Made by a program: the position numbers and the translations under genes. A DNA stretch of 64,000 bases, from positions 88,794-152,793 of the forward strand of contig MNCI01009442.1 of the NCBI GenBank assembly GCA_015680685.1. The letters are read 5' to 3'. Source of the DNA: Gnetum montanum (Eukaryota > Streptophyta > Gnetopsida > Gnetales > Gnetaceae). Positions 34,791-47,539 of the stretch are shown piece by piece (within the stretch, counting starts at the first letter, position 1; each line of letters opens with the position of its first letter). Below the pieces are notes generated by a model. The model ran no database searches. It saw only the letters and a program-made list of their open reading frames with translations, and had not been told where the DNA came from.

Positions 34791-36126
34791 ACATAATGTT
34801 TTTAATTTCTTCTAATGGGATATGGAAGCTAACATATAGAAATAAATTTATATAAATGTTTAAATTTTTAACCTCAACCAAGTTTAAGATATAGCCTCAT
34901 CAATCCATGTCATAGAAATTCCTATGATTTTAGATATGTCAAAAATAATGACATATAACTCAAAATATACTATGTCTGTTTGAATGATTCTTTTTTTTTA
35001 AAACTATATAAAGTTTTGAGAGAATTTTAGAAACCTATAGTAAGAATTATAAATCAAACATATGCAAGAGATACATACATTTTTCTATGCACTATCTATT
35101 CTGCTAATGAAAATCTCTAAAAACCCTAGTTCTAAAATCAGTGAAAACATAAATACAATTAATTAAGAATTAGGCATGAAAAATTTAGCCAAATAGAATT
35201 CTATTCATTCAAAATAAAACCCATCAATTCAAAAATAATTTTAGAATCATACAAAAGTATAAACAAAATCCATCCCATAGATGTGCACAAAACTTGTAAT
35301 TGTAAATGGGGAAGAAGCCAAGATAACTCACCTCTTGATCTGAATGAAGAACACTACAAATAGAGAAAATCAAGCTAGAAGATTCAAGCAATACATACAA
35401 CCAAATATGAAATTTTGTAGTACATCCTAGCTTCAATCTCCCAAGGCCTCTCTAGATCATCAAAGTATGTGAAAAAATTGAACCATGGGAGTTTTAATGG
35501 AGATTGACTAGAAACCATGGAATGGAAGAAAAAAACCAATTGCTTGAACTTCCATAAAACTAAAAGAATATTACCATGATAATTTTTCATGTTTACTGTA
35601 AGTTTCTCTCTCACTCACGTAACTCCCACCCATACTAAAATCATCAAAGAGAAAATACCATAAAGTCTTGCAATACTAAAATGTAGTTCAAAACCTCTCG
35701 ATAAATAAAATAAAACTAAATATAATTAATATTTAAAACACACATGTGAACATAGTGAATCATCAATCACATGTGTATTTGTTATACCATGCACACTCAA
35801 AATAAATTATTAATATTAATTAAACAAACCATTAATTATAGCCAAGCCATGCTCCTAACCAAATCTCATGAGATCATGCCAAACTCAACAATAGGATTAG
35901 TGCACACTCACTAAATGATAATATATATATATAAAAAATTAAATATTAAGGATTACATAACATTAACCAGAAATTTGAAAAATCTCAAGGATCATCATTA
36001 ACATCATTAGCATAATGCATAAAATATACCAAACTAGCTAGATGCATAAATATAAAAGTACAAGCATAACATTCTTTTTTAAAAAATCATACATATCAAG
36101 GATGCCTAAAAATATGGGTTATTACA
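34791..36126 (-). repeat. 3' LTR (U3 side) of the chromovirus-like element
   Basis: On the minus strand the LTR starts TGTAATAACCC at 36126, immediately after the PPT TAAGGGGGAAAGAA (36140-36127). It runs downward through at least the array at 34258-34790; its far end is not defined. A TA microsatellite lies at about 35920-35935. Open stretches at 35224-35614 have no recognisable product. Confidence 0.6.
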
Positions 36127-36140
36127 TTCTTTCCCCCTTA

Positions 36141-39100
36141 AGAATCTTCCTCCTGGAAGATTTTAGGGTGGAAAGAATGTAAATTAGACTCAATCTCCCA
36201 TGTAGCCTCTTGTGAACCGTGATGATTCCACAAAACCTTGACCATGGAAACTATCTTGCTATGCAACTAGCACTCCATTCGATTTAAGATTCTAATAGGA
36301 TGTTCAACATATGAGGCATTTTCCTAAAGCTTTAATTTAGTTGAATCAATTACATGATTGATGTTGAGTACATACTTGTGGAGCATGGAGACATGAGACA
36401 CATCATATATGCTTAAAGGCTGTAGTGGTAGACCAATATGGTACACAACCTCTCCTATGCATTGAAGAACATTGAATGGACTAGTGTAGTGAGGTGTAAG
36501 CTTATATTTTTGATCAAAACACATTAACCCTTTCAACAGGGAGACCTAAAAAAACACTATGTCACCAATAGAAAACTCTAGAGGCTTCCTCCTATGGTTT
36601 GCATAGCTCACCTAACAATCTTGAGCTACTTTCAACTATTCACGGACCTATCTAATGTGCTATGTCATACTTAACACAACATCTAAACTAATATGCTATC
36701 GATCTTTGTTCATACTCCAATACAAGGAAGGCTTGCAAGGTCTCCTATATAAGACTTTTTATGATGCTGCCTTTAAACTATCTTGATAACTATTATTGGA
36801 AGTAAACTCTACCAATGGTAACAAATTACCCCAACTATCTACAAACTTGAACATCCTAACTTGGTTTACTCTCCTAACTTGACCATCAATGTATGGATGA
36901 TAGGCTAAGCTAATGTTCAACCTAGTGTGCAGATTGTTCTTAAATGCATGCCAAAGCTAAGAAGTGAATTTGACATAACAATTTGAGACAATCTTGGGAA
37001 GGAAACCATGTAGTCATATGATCTTAGAGATGAATACCTACATAACATACTTCATACTAACCAAAGTCTTTGTACCTTGGAAATGTGTCAAATTGGTTAA
37101 AAAGTCTACCACAACAAGAATAACATTCTTTTTACTCCTAGTTCAAGGTAGACTAGTATTGAAATCCATTCCGATCATCTCCCAATTCCACTCTAGAATA
37201 GAGTGGGGGTAAAGGTAGCCACTTAGTCATTGGTGTTCAAATTTAACTTGTTGAAAAATCAAGCATTTAGCCATAAATTCTTCAACCTACTTTTTCATTC
37301 TTGGCCACCAATACAACCTCTTTAGCATCTAATACATCTTATCATTGTCGAAATGCATATAAATTCTACTAAGGTAAGCTTCATATCTAGGCACACACAC
37401 TCAATTATTATGATGAAGTAATCCAAATGCATCCAATCTCATAGTAGAATTAGCAAAATAATTTATCTTCTCACACTAAGAATCATGTTGTTGTGCCTCA
37501 TGAATCTTACCTATCACATCAGACTAGATCACCAAGTTGTTTACCTTACTAGTCATACAACTTAAGGGATTTGCAACTACATTACTTTTGCTTGTTCAAT
37601 ACTAAATAGTAAAATCAAAGTTAGCCAAGAGTTCAATCCACCTCCTCTGGCTTAGGTTCAACTGAGGCTAGCTCATTAAATATTGCAATTTTTTATGATT
37701 TGTCCAAATGGTCAAGTGCTCCCCAAACAAATAGTGATACTAAACTTTTAAAGTGAACACAACTACTCCTAATTCCAAGTCATGAGTGGGGTAATTCATC
37801 TCATGGAGCTTAAGATGTCATGAGGCATAAACTACCACTTTGTCCTCTTGCATAAGGACATACCCATAACCTTCTTCTGATGCATTAGTACATATGTCAA
37901 ATGGCTTACTTATGGTAGGTACAACCAAACTAGGAGTCAAGATCACTCTACTCTTGAGTTTTTCAAAGGTATCCTAACAATTTTGGCTTCACAAAAAATC
38001 AACATCATTTTATAAAAAAATCATAAGGGATAAAGCAATGTGGAAAAAGTTTCCAACAAACCTACTATAATAACCTACTAACTAAAGAAAGCTATGAACT
38101 TCACTAGCATCCTTGGGTACATGCCAATCTTAAATAACTAATATTTTAGTAGGATTCACTACTATAACAAATTCCAAAACAACATGTTTGAAGAATTGAA
38201 TTTCTTTGCACAAAAAATAATACTTTTATGGTTGAGCAAATAATTGATGTTCTCTAAGTTCCTATAAGATGATCCTTAGATGTTGCTCATGCAACTCCTC
38301 AAATGAAGAATGCACCAAAATATCATCAATAAACATGATAATAAATTGATCTAAGTAGGAACTCATGACACTATTCATAAAATGCATGACCATTTCAAGA
38401 GCATTAGTGAGTACAAATGATAACACCAAGAACTCATAATGTCTATACTGTGTCTAGAAGGCTATCTTGGAAACGTCCTTCTCCTTGATGCAAACTTGGT
38501 GATACCTTGACTTAACTCAGTCTTAGAAACTACCCAAGCTTCCCTCAACTAGTTTAACAAATTATCTATGTGTGGTAGGAGATACTTGTTTTTCACCATC
38601 ACCTAGTTTAATAGTTAGTAGTTAGTGAATAGCCTCATACTACTATCCTTCTTTTTCACAAAGAGGATAAGAGCATCCCAAGGAGATACACTAGGACAGA
38701 TTAAACTCTTATCAGGTAACTCTTGAAGTTGAATCTTTAGTTCTGCTAACTCAACAGGGACATCACATGTAGAACCTTGGAGATAGGTTTTGCACCTAGT
38801 TTGAGAGCAATCTCAAACTCAACATCATGCCTTGGAGGTAAACCAATTAACTCAAAATGAAAGACATTAGAAAGCTTACAAAAAAACCAGTATTTTTCAA
38901 GCTATTACAACAAAGAAAGATCATTGATAGAAACAACAAGGCAAGAATGACATTTCCTCAATAACTAACAAAACGATTTTGAAGAAACAAGATTCAACCT
39001 AACCTTGTGTGGTGTGGTATGCATTGTTATTTGAACACCACGATTCGTGATCAAGGAAAGCATCTTAAAGTAACAATCCAAGCTATCCTAATAGTGAGAT

Positions 39101-39840
39101 AATCAATCCAAACTCAAGATAACATCATAGTTCCCTAGGTTCATGGTGTGAAGGCCATTATTTCACATGGCATTTTGAATTACCAAGGATGTGGATCTAT
39201 AGACATGGTCCACCATGAGCACACAAGTACCAATAGAACTAATAGCAAGTCCTTGATCAAGGAATTGATCCTCCAAATCCAAATGAGTAACTACATGGGG
39301 ATTCACAAAAGAATGGCTTGCACCAAGATTGAAAAGGGTTAAAATTGCTAGATCAAAAATCATACCTCAAGTCTCCATCATGGCATTGGATTGAGCCTCA
39401 GTTGCTTGATCTGTCAGAGCATAAACAAAAGCATCCATCCGAGCACTACCTTGGCCATTAGTAGGTTTTTCACCTTGATGATGATCTCTACCATGTGTGT
39501 TCTTTGGCTAGTTAAAGCCCTTATGGCCTAGCTAATCATAGTTGTGACAATTGGAATAATCCTTTTAAACATGTCTAATTATCTCGCAAGCAAAGAAAGT
39601 AATGGGTTCAAGAGTGGTCCCACCACCTACTATTTGCTATTAAGTTCTCTATTGTTGTTGCTACTGGCTACCCAAGACAAACCTATGGGTCTACTTAGAT
39701 CCACTAGATTTTCTAGAAGAGATTTGACCCCTATTTTGATAATGATCTTGACAAGTTGCCTCTACCAATTTACTATGCTCCAAATCTAAAGCACATACTT
39801 GTGCATCCTTATACGTTTAAAGAAATAGAGAGAGAAAATG
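36141..39840 (-). pseudogene. Chromovirus-like gag(end)-protease-RT-RNase H-integrase, decayed
   Basis: Minus strand, order from the right. A gag tail with degenerate zinc knuckle (YDxLGHKGFN) lies near 39520. Protease at about 39363-39163 has FNLGASHSFVNPHV, where the family has FD, so the catalytic Asp is Asn. RT has its active-site box DQFIIMFIDDILVHSS intact at about 38340-38300 (FIDD at 38333-38322). RNase H with MNYPTHDLEL is near 37790. Integrase has YWWPRMKK near 37300. The C-terminal part is open at 36536-36324 (YKLTPHYTSPFNVL, GEVVYHIGLPLQ, VSHVSMLHKYV), typical of plant chromoviruses such as Tekay/Del. Many stops. The right end breaks abruptly at about 39840, where plus-strand Athila-like sequence begins, so most of gag and the 5' LTR are missing. 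Confidence 0.8.
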
Positions 39841-39847
39841 ATCCTTA

Positions 39848-41170
39848 ATGGATGTATTAAGACCACAGATAAAATGGTATAATGGCATCTTCACATATCT
39901 TGTCACTCAAGAGATGCCACAAGACTTGGATTTTAGGAAGAAGCAACAATTTCTTCATCAGGCCAAATACTTCATGGAAATCAATAGACACCTTTACAAG
40001 GTGTGTGCCAATGGCCTGATTTGTTGGTGTGTCCTTGAAAAAGATCAACTACACATTCTCTAGGATGCTCATGAAGGGCCTTGCAGAGGCCACTTTGCAG
40101 GGAGATGCACAGCCATAAAAATCCTGATGGCAAGATACTATTGGCCTAGAATCTTTAGGGATGCCCACCAGTTCATTAGGTTTTGTGAATGTTGTCAACA
40201 TGACAGGGGGATGATAGCTCACATGGAAGGTCCTCAACAATGGATTCAACCACTAAAACCTTTCGACATATGGGGTGTTGACTTCATGGATCCCATCACA
40301 TCCATGTCCAACGAGAAGGTGTATATTATAGTAGCAGTTAACTATTGCACAAAATGGGTAGAAGTAGCAGCCATTACTGATTGTACATCATTCATTGATA
40401 TCAAATTTATATAATAAAATATTGTGAATAGGTTTGGGATGCCACATTCACTAATTTTTGATAATGAAAGTCATTTCACAAGTGCCACATTTAGAAAATT
40501 AATGCAACACTTAGGGGTAGAACATAAATTAATAACACCTTACCACCCCTAACCCAACGGTGAAGCAGAGGTAACCAATCAAGAGATTACAAAAATACTA
40601 ACATGGACCATTATCAAATATAGGAAGGAATGGAGTACAAAACTTAACGATGCTCTTTGGGCCAACTTGGAAAGTTCATATTGGCTATTCTCCCTATGAG
40701 TTAGTGTAAGGGAAACTTCCAATGCTTCCAATCTAATCTGGGCTCTATACACTCTCAATGGCTTGTGATCTAAACCTTGACCTAAGTCTAGCATAGAAAG
40801 AGAGGCTGATCAACCTAAACGTGTTAGATAAAAATCGATTAGTGGCCCTATCCTTGAATGAGGTGAACAAGGCATTCAGTAAGCAACATCATGATCTTAA
40901 AATAAGGAAAGTAAAACTACAACTAGGAGATAAGGTTCTCTATTGGAACCCCACACATGTACCCCAAAAGGAAAAATTTCAAATGTTGTGGGAGGGACCT
41001 TATGTCATTGATCAAACCTTTTCCTTTGGGACCATGACAATTTACAAACTTGATAGCCTAAATAAAAAGTAGTTGGTAAACATTCAACAAGTCAAGCCTT
41101 TCCTAGAACTAAGCCAAGTCAATGTAAACACCACCTTAATGGCTAGAAAACCACGTTCTATTTTTTAAAT
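39848..41170 (+). pseudogene. Integrase, first Athila-like copy
   Basis: The zinc-binding domain is intact in form: AHEGPCRGHFA then 30 residues on CECCQHDRGM (about 40069-40210), open at 39848-40063 and 40127-40414. Core: FDIWGVDFMDP (first Asp), LIFDNESHFTS (second Asp, 40456-40490) and NGEAEVTNQE (Glu), so all three catalytic residues can be read, although TAG/TAA stops and a frameshift break the frame. The C-terminal part is open at 40821-41072 (LGDKVLYWNPTHV, KFQMLWEGPYVI). The FDIWG-DFM and HFAG motifs point to Athila rather than chromovirus integrase. RT and RNase H are absent upstream because the copy is truncated at 39841. Confidence 0.82.
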
Positions 41171-43319
41171 CTCCTCCTTTTAACTTAGTCATGGGAGAGA
41201 TGGCCATCTGTGTTGACCATTACCATGGCCTCTTAGTTTTTATACCTTTTTTATTTTTCATGTTTTTGATTTTACAAATTTTTGATTTTTTCTAATTTTA
41301 CACCATGTTTAGTACCTTTAAACTCTCTTGATCATTTTATACTTTCTTATATATTTTACTTTATTTTTCATTCTTTTGTTCAAGAGTGAGATTTTCTTAT
41401 CTATGCTAATAAATGTGCTTTCTTGTCATAGGACACAATGCCACTGTTGCTGTTTGCTAATGATGGTTTGTGCTCAATGTGTGATTGTCGATGTCTAGTT
41501 TCTATTTTTGAATTTTGATGTCTGATGACATTGACATGGTTTATTTTTCATGGAATAGGTAGTGAGTCCTTGTCATCTACCCATTCAATGAACTCTATGG
41601 TTTTCCTTATTCTAGGAATTTGAGGTCCCTCCCATTAAAAAAACTTTTAATCAATTGGTGACCTTGGTAGTTCCAGAATTAGGAAGGATTCAGAGGTTTG
41701 TAAAGGGTAGGACTGCAAGGGGACTTAATACTCTTTGTCATGTTCTTCTTATGTGAGTTCTTGAGTATTTTTCATGGACTTCTTACCATTCCACACCAAC
41801 AACTAATAGGAAGATAAATAATGTCATTGCATGGTGTGATTTCCATTTAGAAAAAAAAATGATGGGAATTCAAAGCATACCCCTTCAATAGAAATAAGCC
41901 CTTGCATGATGTGGTTCACATTTAAAAAAAAAGAAAAAAAAACAACAATGGAAATTCAAAGCACACCCCTTGGACAAATAAATGGGCTACAAGCATTGGT
42001 TATGGGACTTGAACAACATGTACCTATGCTTGAAGGTCCCCTCTAACTAAGGCCCTCTTTCTCTTACTTCCTACTTCTCTTTTCTTCTCTTTGTGAAATG
42101 ATGGTTGTTTTGTGCAAGCACTCTTGTATCTTGAGTGGATGGATTAGTCTTAGAATGGTGATGTAAAGTCACTGAAAGCAAATGGTTTTGGTCTAGACTA
42201 AGGATGAGACTTCTCAAGTCATTTTAACCACAAATTCCACAAGGGAGTTCTTATGATCTCAATTTAGAACTCCATTCCACCTTCTCTATCATCCATCCAT
42301 GTTGTTGTAACTCACCTCATTATCATGTTCTATGTTATGCTCTATGTCTTAGTCTGATTTGTTGGGATTCTTGAGTAGATTCTTTTGGGTTGGTCTTTAA
42401 CTTTTCATGATCATTAATTGATTGTGGGGCCCACTGACTCCTTAGTTGAGGTTATGCAAGGGTGAAAAAGGGCATGTGCCTACTATGGGAAGGAACCACT
42501 TGCATAGCTCTTAGCTTGATTAGTTTAGGTTTCTTACCTTTGACATTGCTATAATCATATCTTTCACACTTCCCATTGCATAAATTACTCAGTGTTCCTT
42601 AATCTTTCATTTCATTCATCCACTAAATCAATTTTTCTCCATTTTCTTTATTTTTTCAAATTTATGAGCTTCAACACCCCTTCTCATATTTTCATACTAT
42701 TCTTGGTATTTTGAACTTTCATTTGATTCCAATTTCATCCAAAAATTCCTTGTATTTTAAAAGTTTGACCAAGTCAATGGTGTTCATTAGTTGCATTGAC
42801 GAGGCTTTGTTGATGCAGCTAATTGCATTGATGAGGCCTCATCAATTAGGCCTCATTGATGTAGTGCTTAGATCCTATATATACCGCCTAGCACTTAGGA
42901 ATTTTTTGCAAATTTCTCATAACACATGGGGAGTCTTTGCAATTTTTCAGAGCTCAAAACCTTCCAAAGCTCATAACTTTTTAACCATTTGTCCAAATCA
43001 CTCCATTTTTTAATCCTGCACTTATTGGAGGTAAGATCTTTATCATGGGGACCACAAACCTTAAGGGTTCTAATGAAAATTTTTTGAAACTTTTTCTAGC
43101 TTCCCCAAGGGTTACTAACATTAACCACATATAAACATTAACTTTTTCAAGGGTTAACCCCTCCAACAACTTCTAGGATAAATTATTTACAATAACACAT
43201 AAAATAAATGATAATTGGGTTAATTAAATTAGCCATATTTACAACTTAGTCAAGTGTGACTATGATTAAGAGATAAGATATCCCAATTCTTTAAGGCTAC
43301 ATAATGGTTGCTAATCCAT
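41171..43319 (+). other. Post-integrase spacer with LTR-like promoter vocabulary
   Basis: No gene. 41820-41985 contains an ~84-bp direct duplication around GAATTCAAAGCATACCCCTT. 42785-42870 is packed with TTGATGAGGCC words, including a perfect 20-bp palindrome at 42827-42846, followed by a TATA box at 42876-42883. About 2 kb of this spacer (roughly 41695-43680) is absent from the second copy. Confidence 0.5.
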
Positions 43320-46190
43320 GGTCTTATTGTGATTATAGATGTTACCAAAATAGAAACATTTGTAGGAAGGAGAAACCTCACAACCACAAGAGAAATGACC
43401 CAGAGCTAGAAGGGGCTAGCAAGAACAAGGCCAAGAAATACCAGAGGCAACCCATGCAATAGGACCTCTATGGGAGGAGATTGAAGTGGAATATATCTAA
43501 TAGATTTTAGAGGAAAAAGTGCCAATTGAACAATCACAAAGGGGAGAAGTTCCTAGACTCATGCCAAGGCTTGAGGTCACTTTGAATTAAGCTTGCCTAG
43601 ACATCATTCGATCCTGAGACATTTAAAGATTGGTACTTTAAGAGATCAACTTTGGACCATTTTTGGAGAATGCTCTAGAGGATGTCAAGACACAACTACA
43701 GACCTCTCCCATGTGGCTAGTCATCATATCTGATGGGGAATGGTACATGGGAGAGATCTATCTCTTCTAGAGTAGCTAAAGGCTAGGGTCCATTGTTAAC
43801 ATCAAGGACATTCAAGTGTCATACTTGGTAGAAGCCATTGCATAGGCACTTGGGTTACTTGACATATGAACACAACTAGTTGAATTATCTACAAAAGGTG
43901 ATCTTGAGGCTAAGAGGGAGTGGACCTAGTAATGTTATGGGGTCAAATGTAAGGAGTATGGTGCACTTACACCAATGGAGTGGATTTATTTCAAGATTGT
44001 GGCCTATCACCTCAATCCAATGATGAGGCCAAGCAAGGTGACTACTTTCTCTTCTTGAGCATGCATCACTCTAAGTGGGAAGTTCCTTGTTAACCTTCCA
44101 CAATTGCTATACTTAGAGATTGAAAAACATTTCAAACAAAATGAATGTGGAAGGAAGACCTTGCCCTTTTCATGCCTCATTAGAAAACTTTGCAGAAGGA
44201 CAAGCATTATTTGCTACTCTAATGACACTCTTAGGCATGCTCCCTTGGCCTCATGGTTAGAAATCATGAAGGATAAAATGCTAGAAACAACCCAAGAAGA
44301 GGAGCTGCTACCAACACCACCCACTTAGGAAATAACACCAGAGGCTCACGTAACCATTAAGCATTTGAGAAAAATCTGAGAATAGCTCTTGAGTGAACAA
44401 GAGCAATAAGTAGGAATGAGTGGGGTAGATCCATCTATGTACTAGCCAATGATGAGTCACCTTAATAAGGTGGCCTGAACAATTAGCCAAATTAAGAGAG
44501 GTGGTCCCATTTTCTCTACCAAAAGAATGTAGCTACCTTCAAGGTTAGATACTAATGCTCAAGAGGTGATAGTATCACTAGCAACATATCATCTATTCCC
44601 AGAAGTCTTTGGGAATGCTGCCACTTTCTTAGTGAAGTTGGAGGAAAGAGAAGAGGCAACTATCTTGGTGATGCAGCACCAAGGGTAGGAGAAAATGGTA
44701 GAAGTGGTTACTAACCATGTAGCAGAAGCATTGAATGCACCCATAAAATCTGTACTAGACATATCTACACTTCAAGATGTGCATATGTCTATAGGCATGA
44801 TCAGTGGGAAATTAAACGTAGCTCAACATGAAAAATTGTTAGAATGACTGGTAGGAACTAGGTAACTAAATCTAGACATTTTTGATATTCCAGAGAACAT
44901 CACCGTAACCCAGTCAGAGCTACTAAATGCAAGGGGTAGATGAATTATTTTGGAGGGGCAACTAGAAATGGTCCAAGAGAAAAATTATCACTTGGCTATG
45001 AAGGTTATCAAACTTCATGCCTAACTTGTAGAATAAGTAATTCCTAGCCCAATAGTGACAAGAGATGAAGCTATCAAATAGCTTCAAGAACACTTTTAGA
45101 AGGCTAAAGAGGAGGTAGTGATGGCTATCTGTAAATAGTCTATAGTTGAAGCCAAAATGTACTCAATCAAAAAGAACTTGAATTAGATGCGCTAGGAGAA
45201 TGAAGCATTGGCCACAAAAAATCATTGCCTACGAAATGTTGATGCTCAAAAAGATCAAATATAAGAATTCATTCATTAACAGCAAGGGCAACTTGCTAGG
45301 GTAAACACTAAACTGAGGAAATTAGCCATGAAAAATTACAATTTTTCAATGGGGGAGGTATGCACCTTGCATCAAAAGTCTACCATCGAGATTACCACTT
45401 GTAATAACGAAGCACTCAAATTTGAGAAAGTGAAAAATCACTACAAGGACTAGGTTGATTTGGAAAAGGAAGTGAATGAAAAATAAATCTAGATGGCAAA
45501 GAAAAAAATGAATAAATCCCTTCAGAAACTCTAGTTAGGAAGAGAGATGTGGCAGCCCATCCTTGATGGGATTGATGCCTACAACAAATTAGAGATCTAC
45601 TTGAGGGAGTTTCAAATCGAGGAGATGATAGAGTAAATGGAGTTGGCCAATCTCTATTACACAAACTTGGCAATGTTGACTACCAGATGACCACAGTTGG
45701 AGTTGGAAAAATAAGTGGCTACCGCATATATGTTATATGAGGATGAGTTCAAACACCACAAGGACACCAAACAAAAGCTTGAGACTGCTAATGCTGAACT
45801 CAAAATTCTCAGAGGGAAATTTAGAGATCAACAATCTATTACTAAGAACCTAACTAGATAGGTGAATGACTACTAGGAGCTAAAGAACATAATCAAGGTG
45901 TTCGACATTAAACACAAATAGTTCACTACTTGGTTTGTCAATGCAAAGGAGTTATTTCCAACAATCTCGTGTCCTTGGGATGTGCCCATTCCAATCCACA
46001 TTAGGAAAGCTGTGTGGACAGTGCATGATCCTAGGAGTAAGGAGGAGAAAATGAAAGCACTACTAAATGCTTTCTGCCTCTCACCTAAAGTCATAGTAGT
46101 AGCAGGACAATTCAACCACCTCAACCACCACTAGTGCATGAAGCTGATGAAGGTCCCTTGGAGCCTCAGGAACCACCACCCCTTAGGACC
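43320..46190 (+). pseudogene. Extra ORF between integrase and 3' LTR, first Athila-like copy
   Basis: Decayed 0.9-kb-residue-scale ORF of unknown function. The N-terminal part is basic. A conserved globular segment at about 43690-44330 includes EYGALTPMEWIYFKIV, YLEIEKHFKQNECGRKTLPF and LIRKLCRR. This resembles the plant transposon protein domain reported in retroelement ORFs (family recalled, not searched). From about 44900 to 45900 the sequence is Lys/Glu/Gln-rich heptad-like coiled coil (e.g. DEFKHHKDTKQKLETANAEL). A conserved C-terminal block (KAVWTVHDPRSKEEKMKALL, about 46008-46066) precedes a Pro-rich tail. Copies exist at 51480-53990 and, inverted, at 62330-64000. Whether it acts like the env-like ORF of Athila is unknown; no signal peptide or membrane segment is seen. 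Confidence 0.65.
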
Positions 46191-46426
46191 ATTTGATTTG
46201 CTCCAACAAGCTTTACATCATTAACAAGTGTGTTGTCTGATTTTGAAGAGTTGAATCATGGTGTTTAATTTTTTGTCCTAAACACCTTCATTTTTTATAA
46301 TGTGTTGATCTGTACACTCAATTTTTTGTCAAGTTAGTTAGTTTATTTTATGTGAAGAAAAGTTAGTCAATAATCCCATACCTTTCCAATTTTGTAACAG
46401 AACTCATGGATGAGTTTTTATTCAGT

Positions 46427-46436
46427 CATGGGGGTA
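46427..46436 (+). promoter_or_regulatory. Polypurine tract, first Athila-like copy
   Basis: CATGGGGGTA directly before the LTR start TGATGAG; preceded by GATGAGTTTTTATTCAG as in the nested element and the other copies. Confidence 0.8.
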
Positions 46437-47385
46437 TGATGAGTCACATTAAGTGGGTTGCATCAACAAGGCCTTGTTGACATGGCTTTGTTGACTGGGC
46501 CTTGTTGATGAGGCCTAGTCAATGCATCTTACCATGCATTAATGAGGCCCCATTGATGTAGTGTTGGTTTTCTTGATTTTCGGCTATAAATACATGCATG
46601 CAACTGCATTTATGGCATAAGTAGATTGTAGTTGCAATGGAGCTCTTGCATTTTTTTTCATTCCAAAGTTAGAATTTTTCCCCCAAGTGCCCACAGTAGG
46701 AGTCATTGAGTGTATGGATCTTTATTTGAGCATTGTTATACTTGAGCATGGTAGTGTGTGTGGCAATAAAGATGAGCTTTCTGATAAACCTTACAACACT
46801 TTGGATAGATTAGCTATTTCATTTATGCAATTAATGCTTTTAGTTATTTATTAAATTTTTTCAATTAGTTATTAATTATTTTCCAATTATTACGTTAATG
46901 AAGCAATTAAGCCAAATAGATTATGCACATAGGTACGACTACTTCGAGTGTAAGACATATTCGCTTGGTAATCCCAGCAGCATTATTACTTGGTTCACCT
47001 AGTAGCGTAGCGCTTGGTCATCCAATAAAAAATATGTGGGTTTAGGATGTGTACAGAAAGTGGGAATGAATACTTATGTTAGGACTAGTTAAATGATTAG
47101 TTAATTAGTTAATTTAGATTAGTTAATCAAATTCATTTTTATCTACATTTCAAGCACCCAACTATAAAAGATAAAAATGATAAAAATCGAATACCTCAGT
47201 TACACTTAACCATACCAACAAATGTCATAAGTGTAATTGGGAAGACAATGATTGACCTTAAGGCTAGATTCACTTTCTAAAGGGCTAGTGTATTGGAAAT
47301 GATAAAGTCCATGGAATTCGACCAAATCATGCATGGATGCTTGTGATTTGTATGGTTGGGCATAGGGGTACCTTGCCGCTCATCA
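46437..47385 (+). repeat. Shared central LTR of the Athila-like pair
   Basis: It is 949 bp, from TGATGAGTC to GCTCATCA. U3 begins with a cluster of short inverted words, including a perfect 18-bp palindrome at 46463-46480 (TCAACAAGGCCTTGTTGA). GGCTATAAATACATGC at about 46582-46597 is a good TATA box. U5 carries repeated CTTGGT/ATCC words (46970-47030) and TTTAGGATGTGTACAGA, also present in the nested element's LTR on the other strand. It is homologous to 54227-55122 and 61223-62099. Confidence 0.87.
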
Positions 47386-47386
47386 T

Positions 47387-47404
47387 TGGCACTGTTGCTA
47401 AAGA
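47387..47404 (+). promoter_or_regulatory. Primer binding site, tRNA-Asp type
   Basis: TGGCACTGTTGCTAAAGA, two bases after the LTR end. Compared with the Athila-type site as I remember it, all six differences are C-to-T or G-to-A. Confidence 0.8.
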
Positions 47405-47539
47405 CTTTGTTTGTAGAATGTGCACTATTTAGGTCTAAGTGAATACCATTATGTTGTTTTATGAACCTAAAGGTCAATATCATTCCCACTATACATAGAA
47501 TTATAAAAGCACACTGACAATTTCATTTTGTTTTGCAAA

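Noticed and set aside
35900-35940. TA microsatellite as a regulatory element
   Set aside because: Short simple repeat without conserved context.
43320-46190. Envelope-like gene in the extra ORF
   Set aside because: Athila elements are known for env-like ORFs in this place, but I see no signal peptide or membrane helix, so I left the function open.
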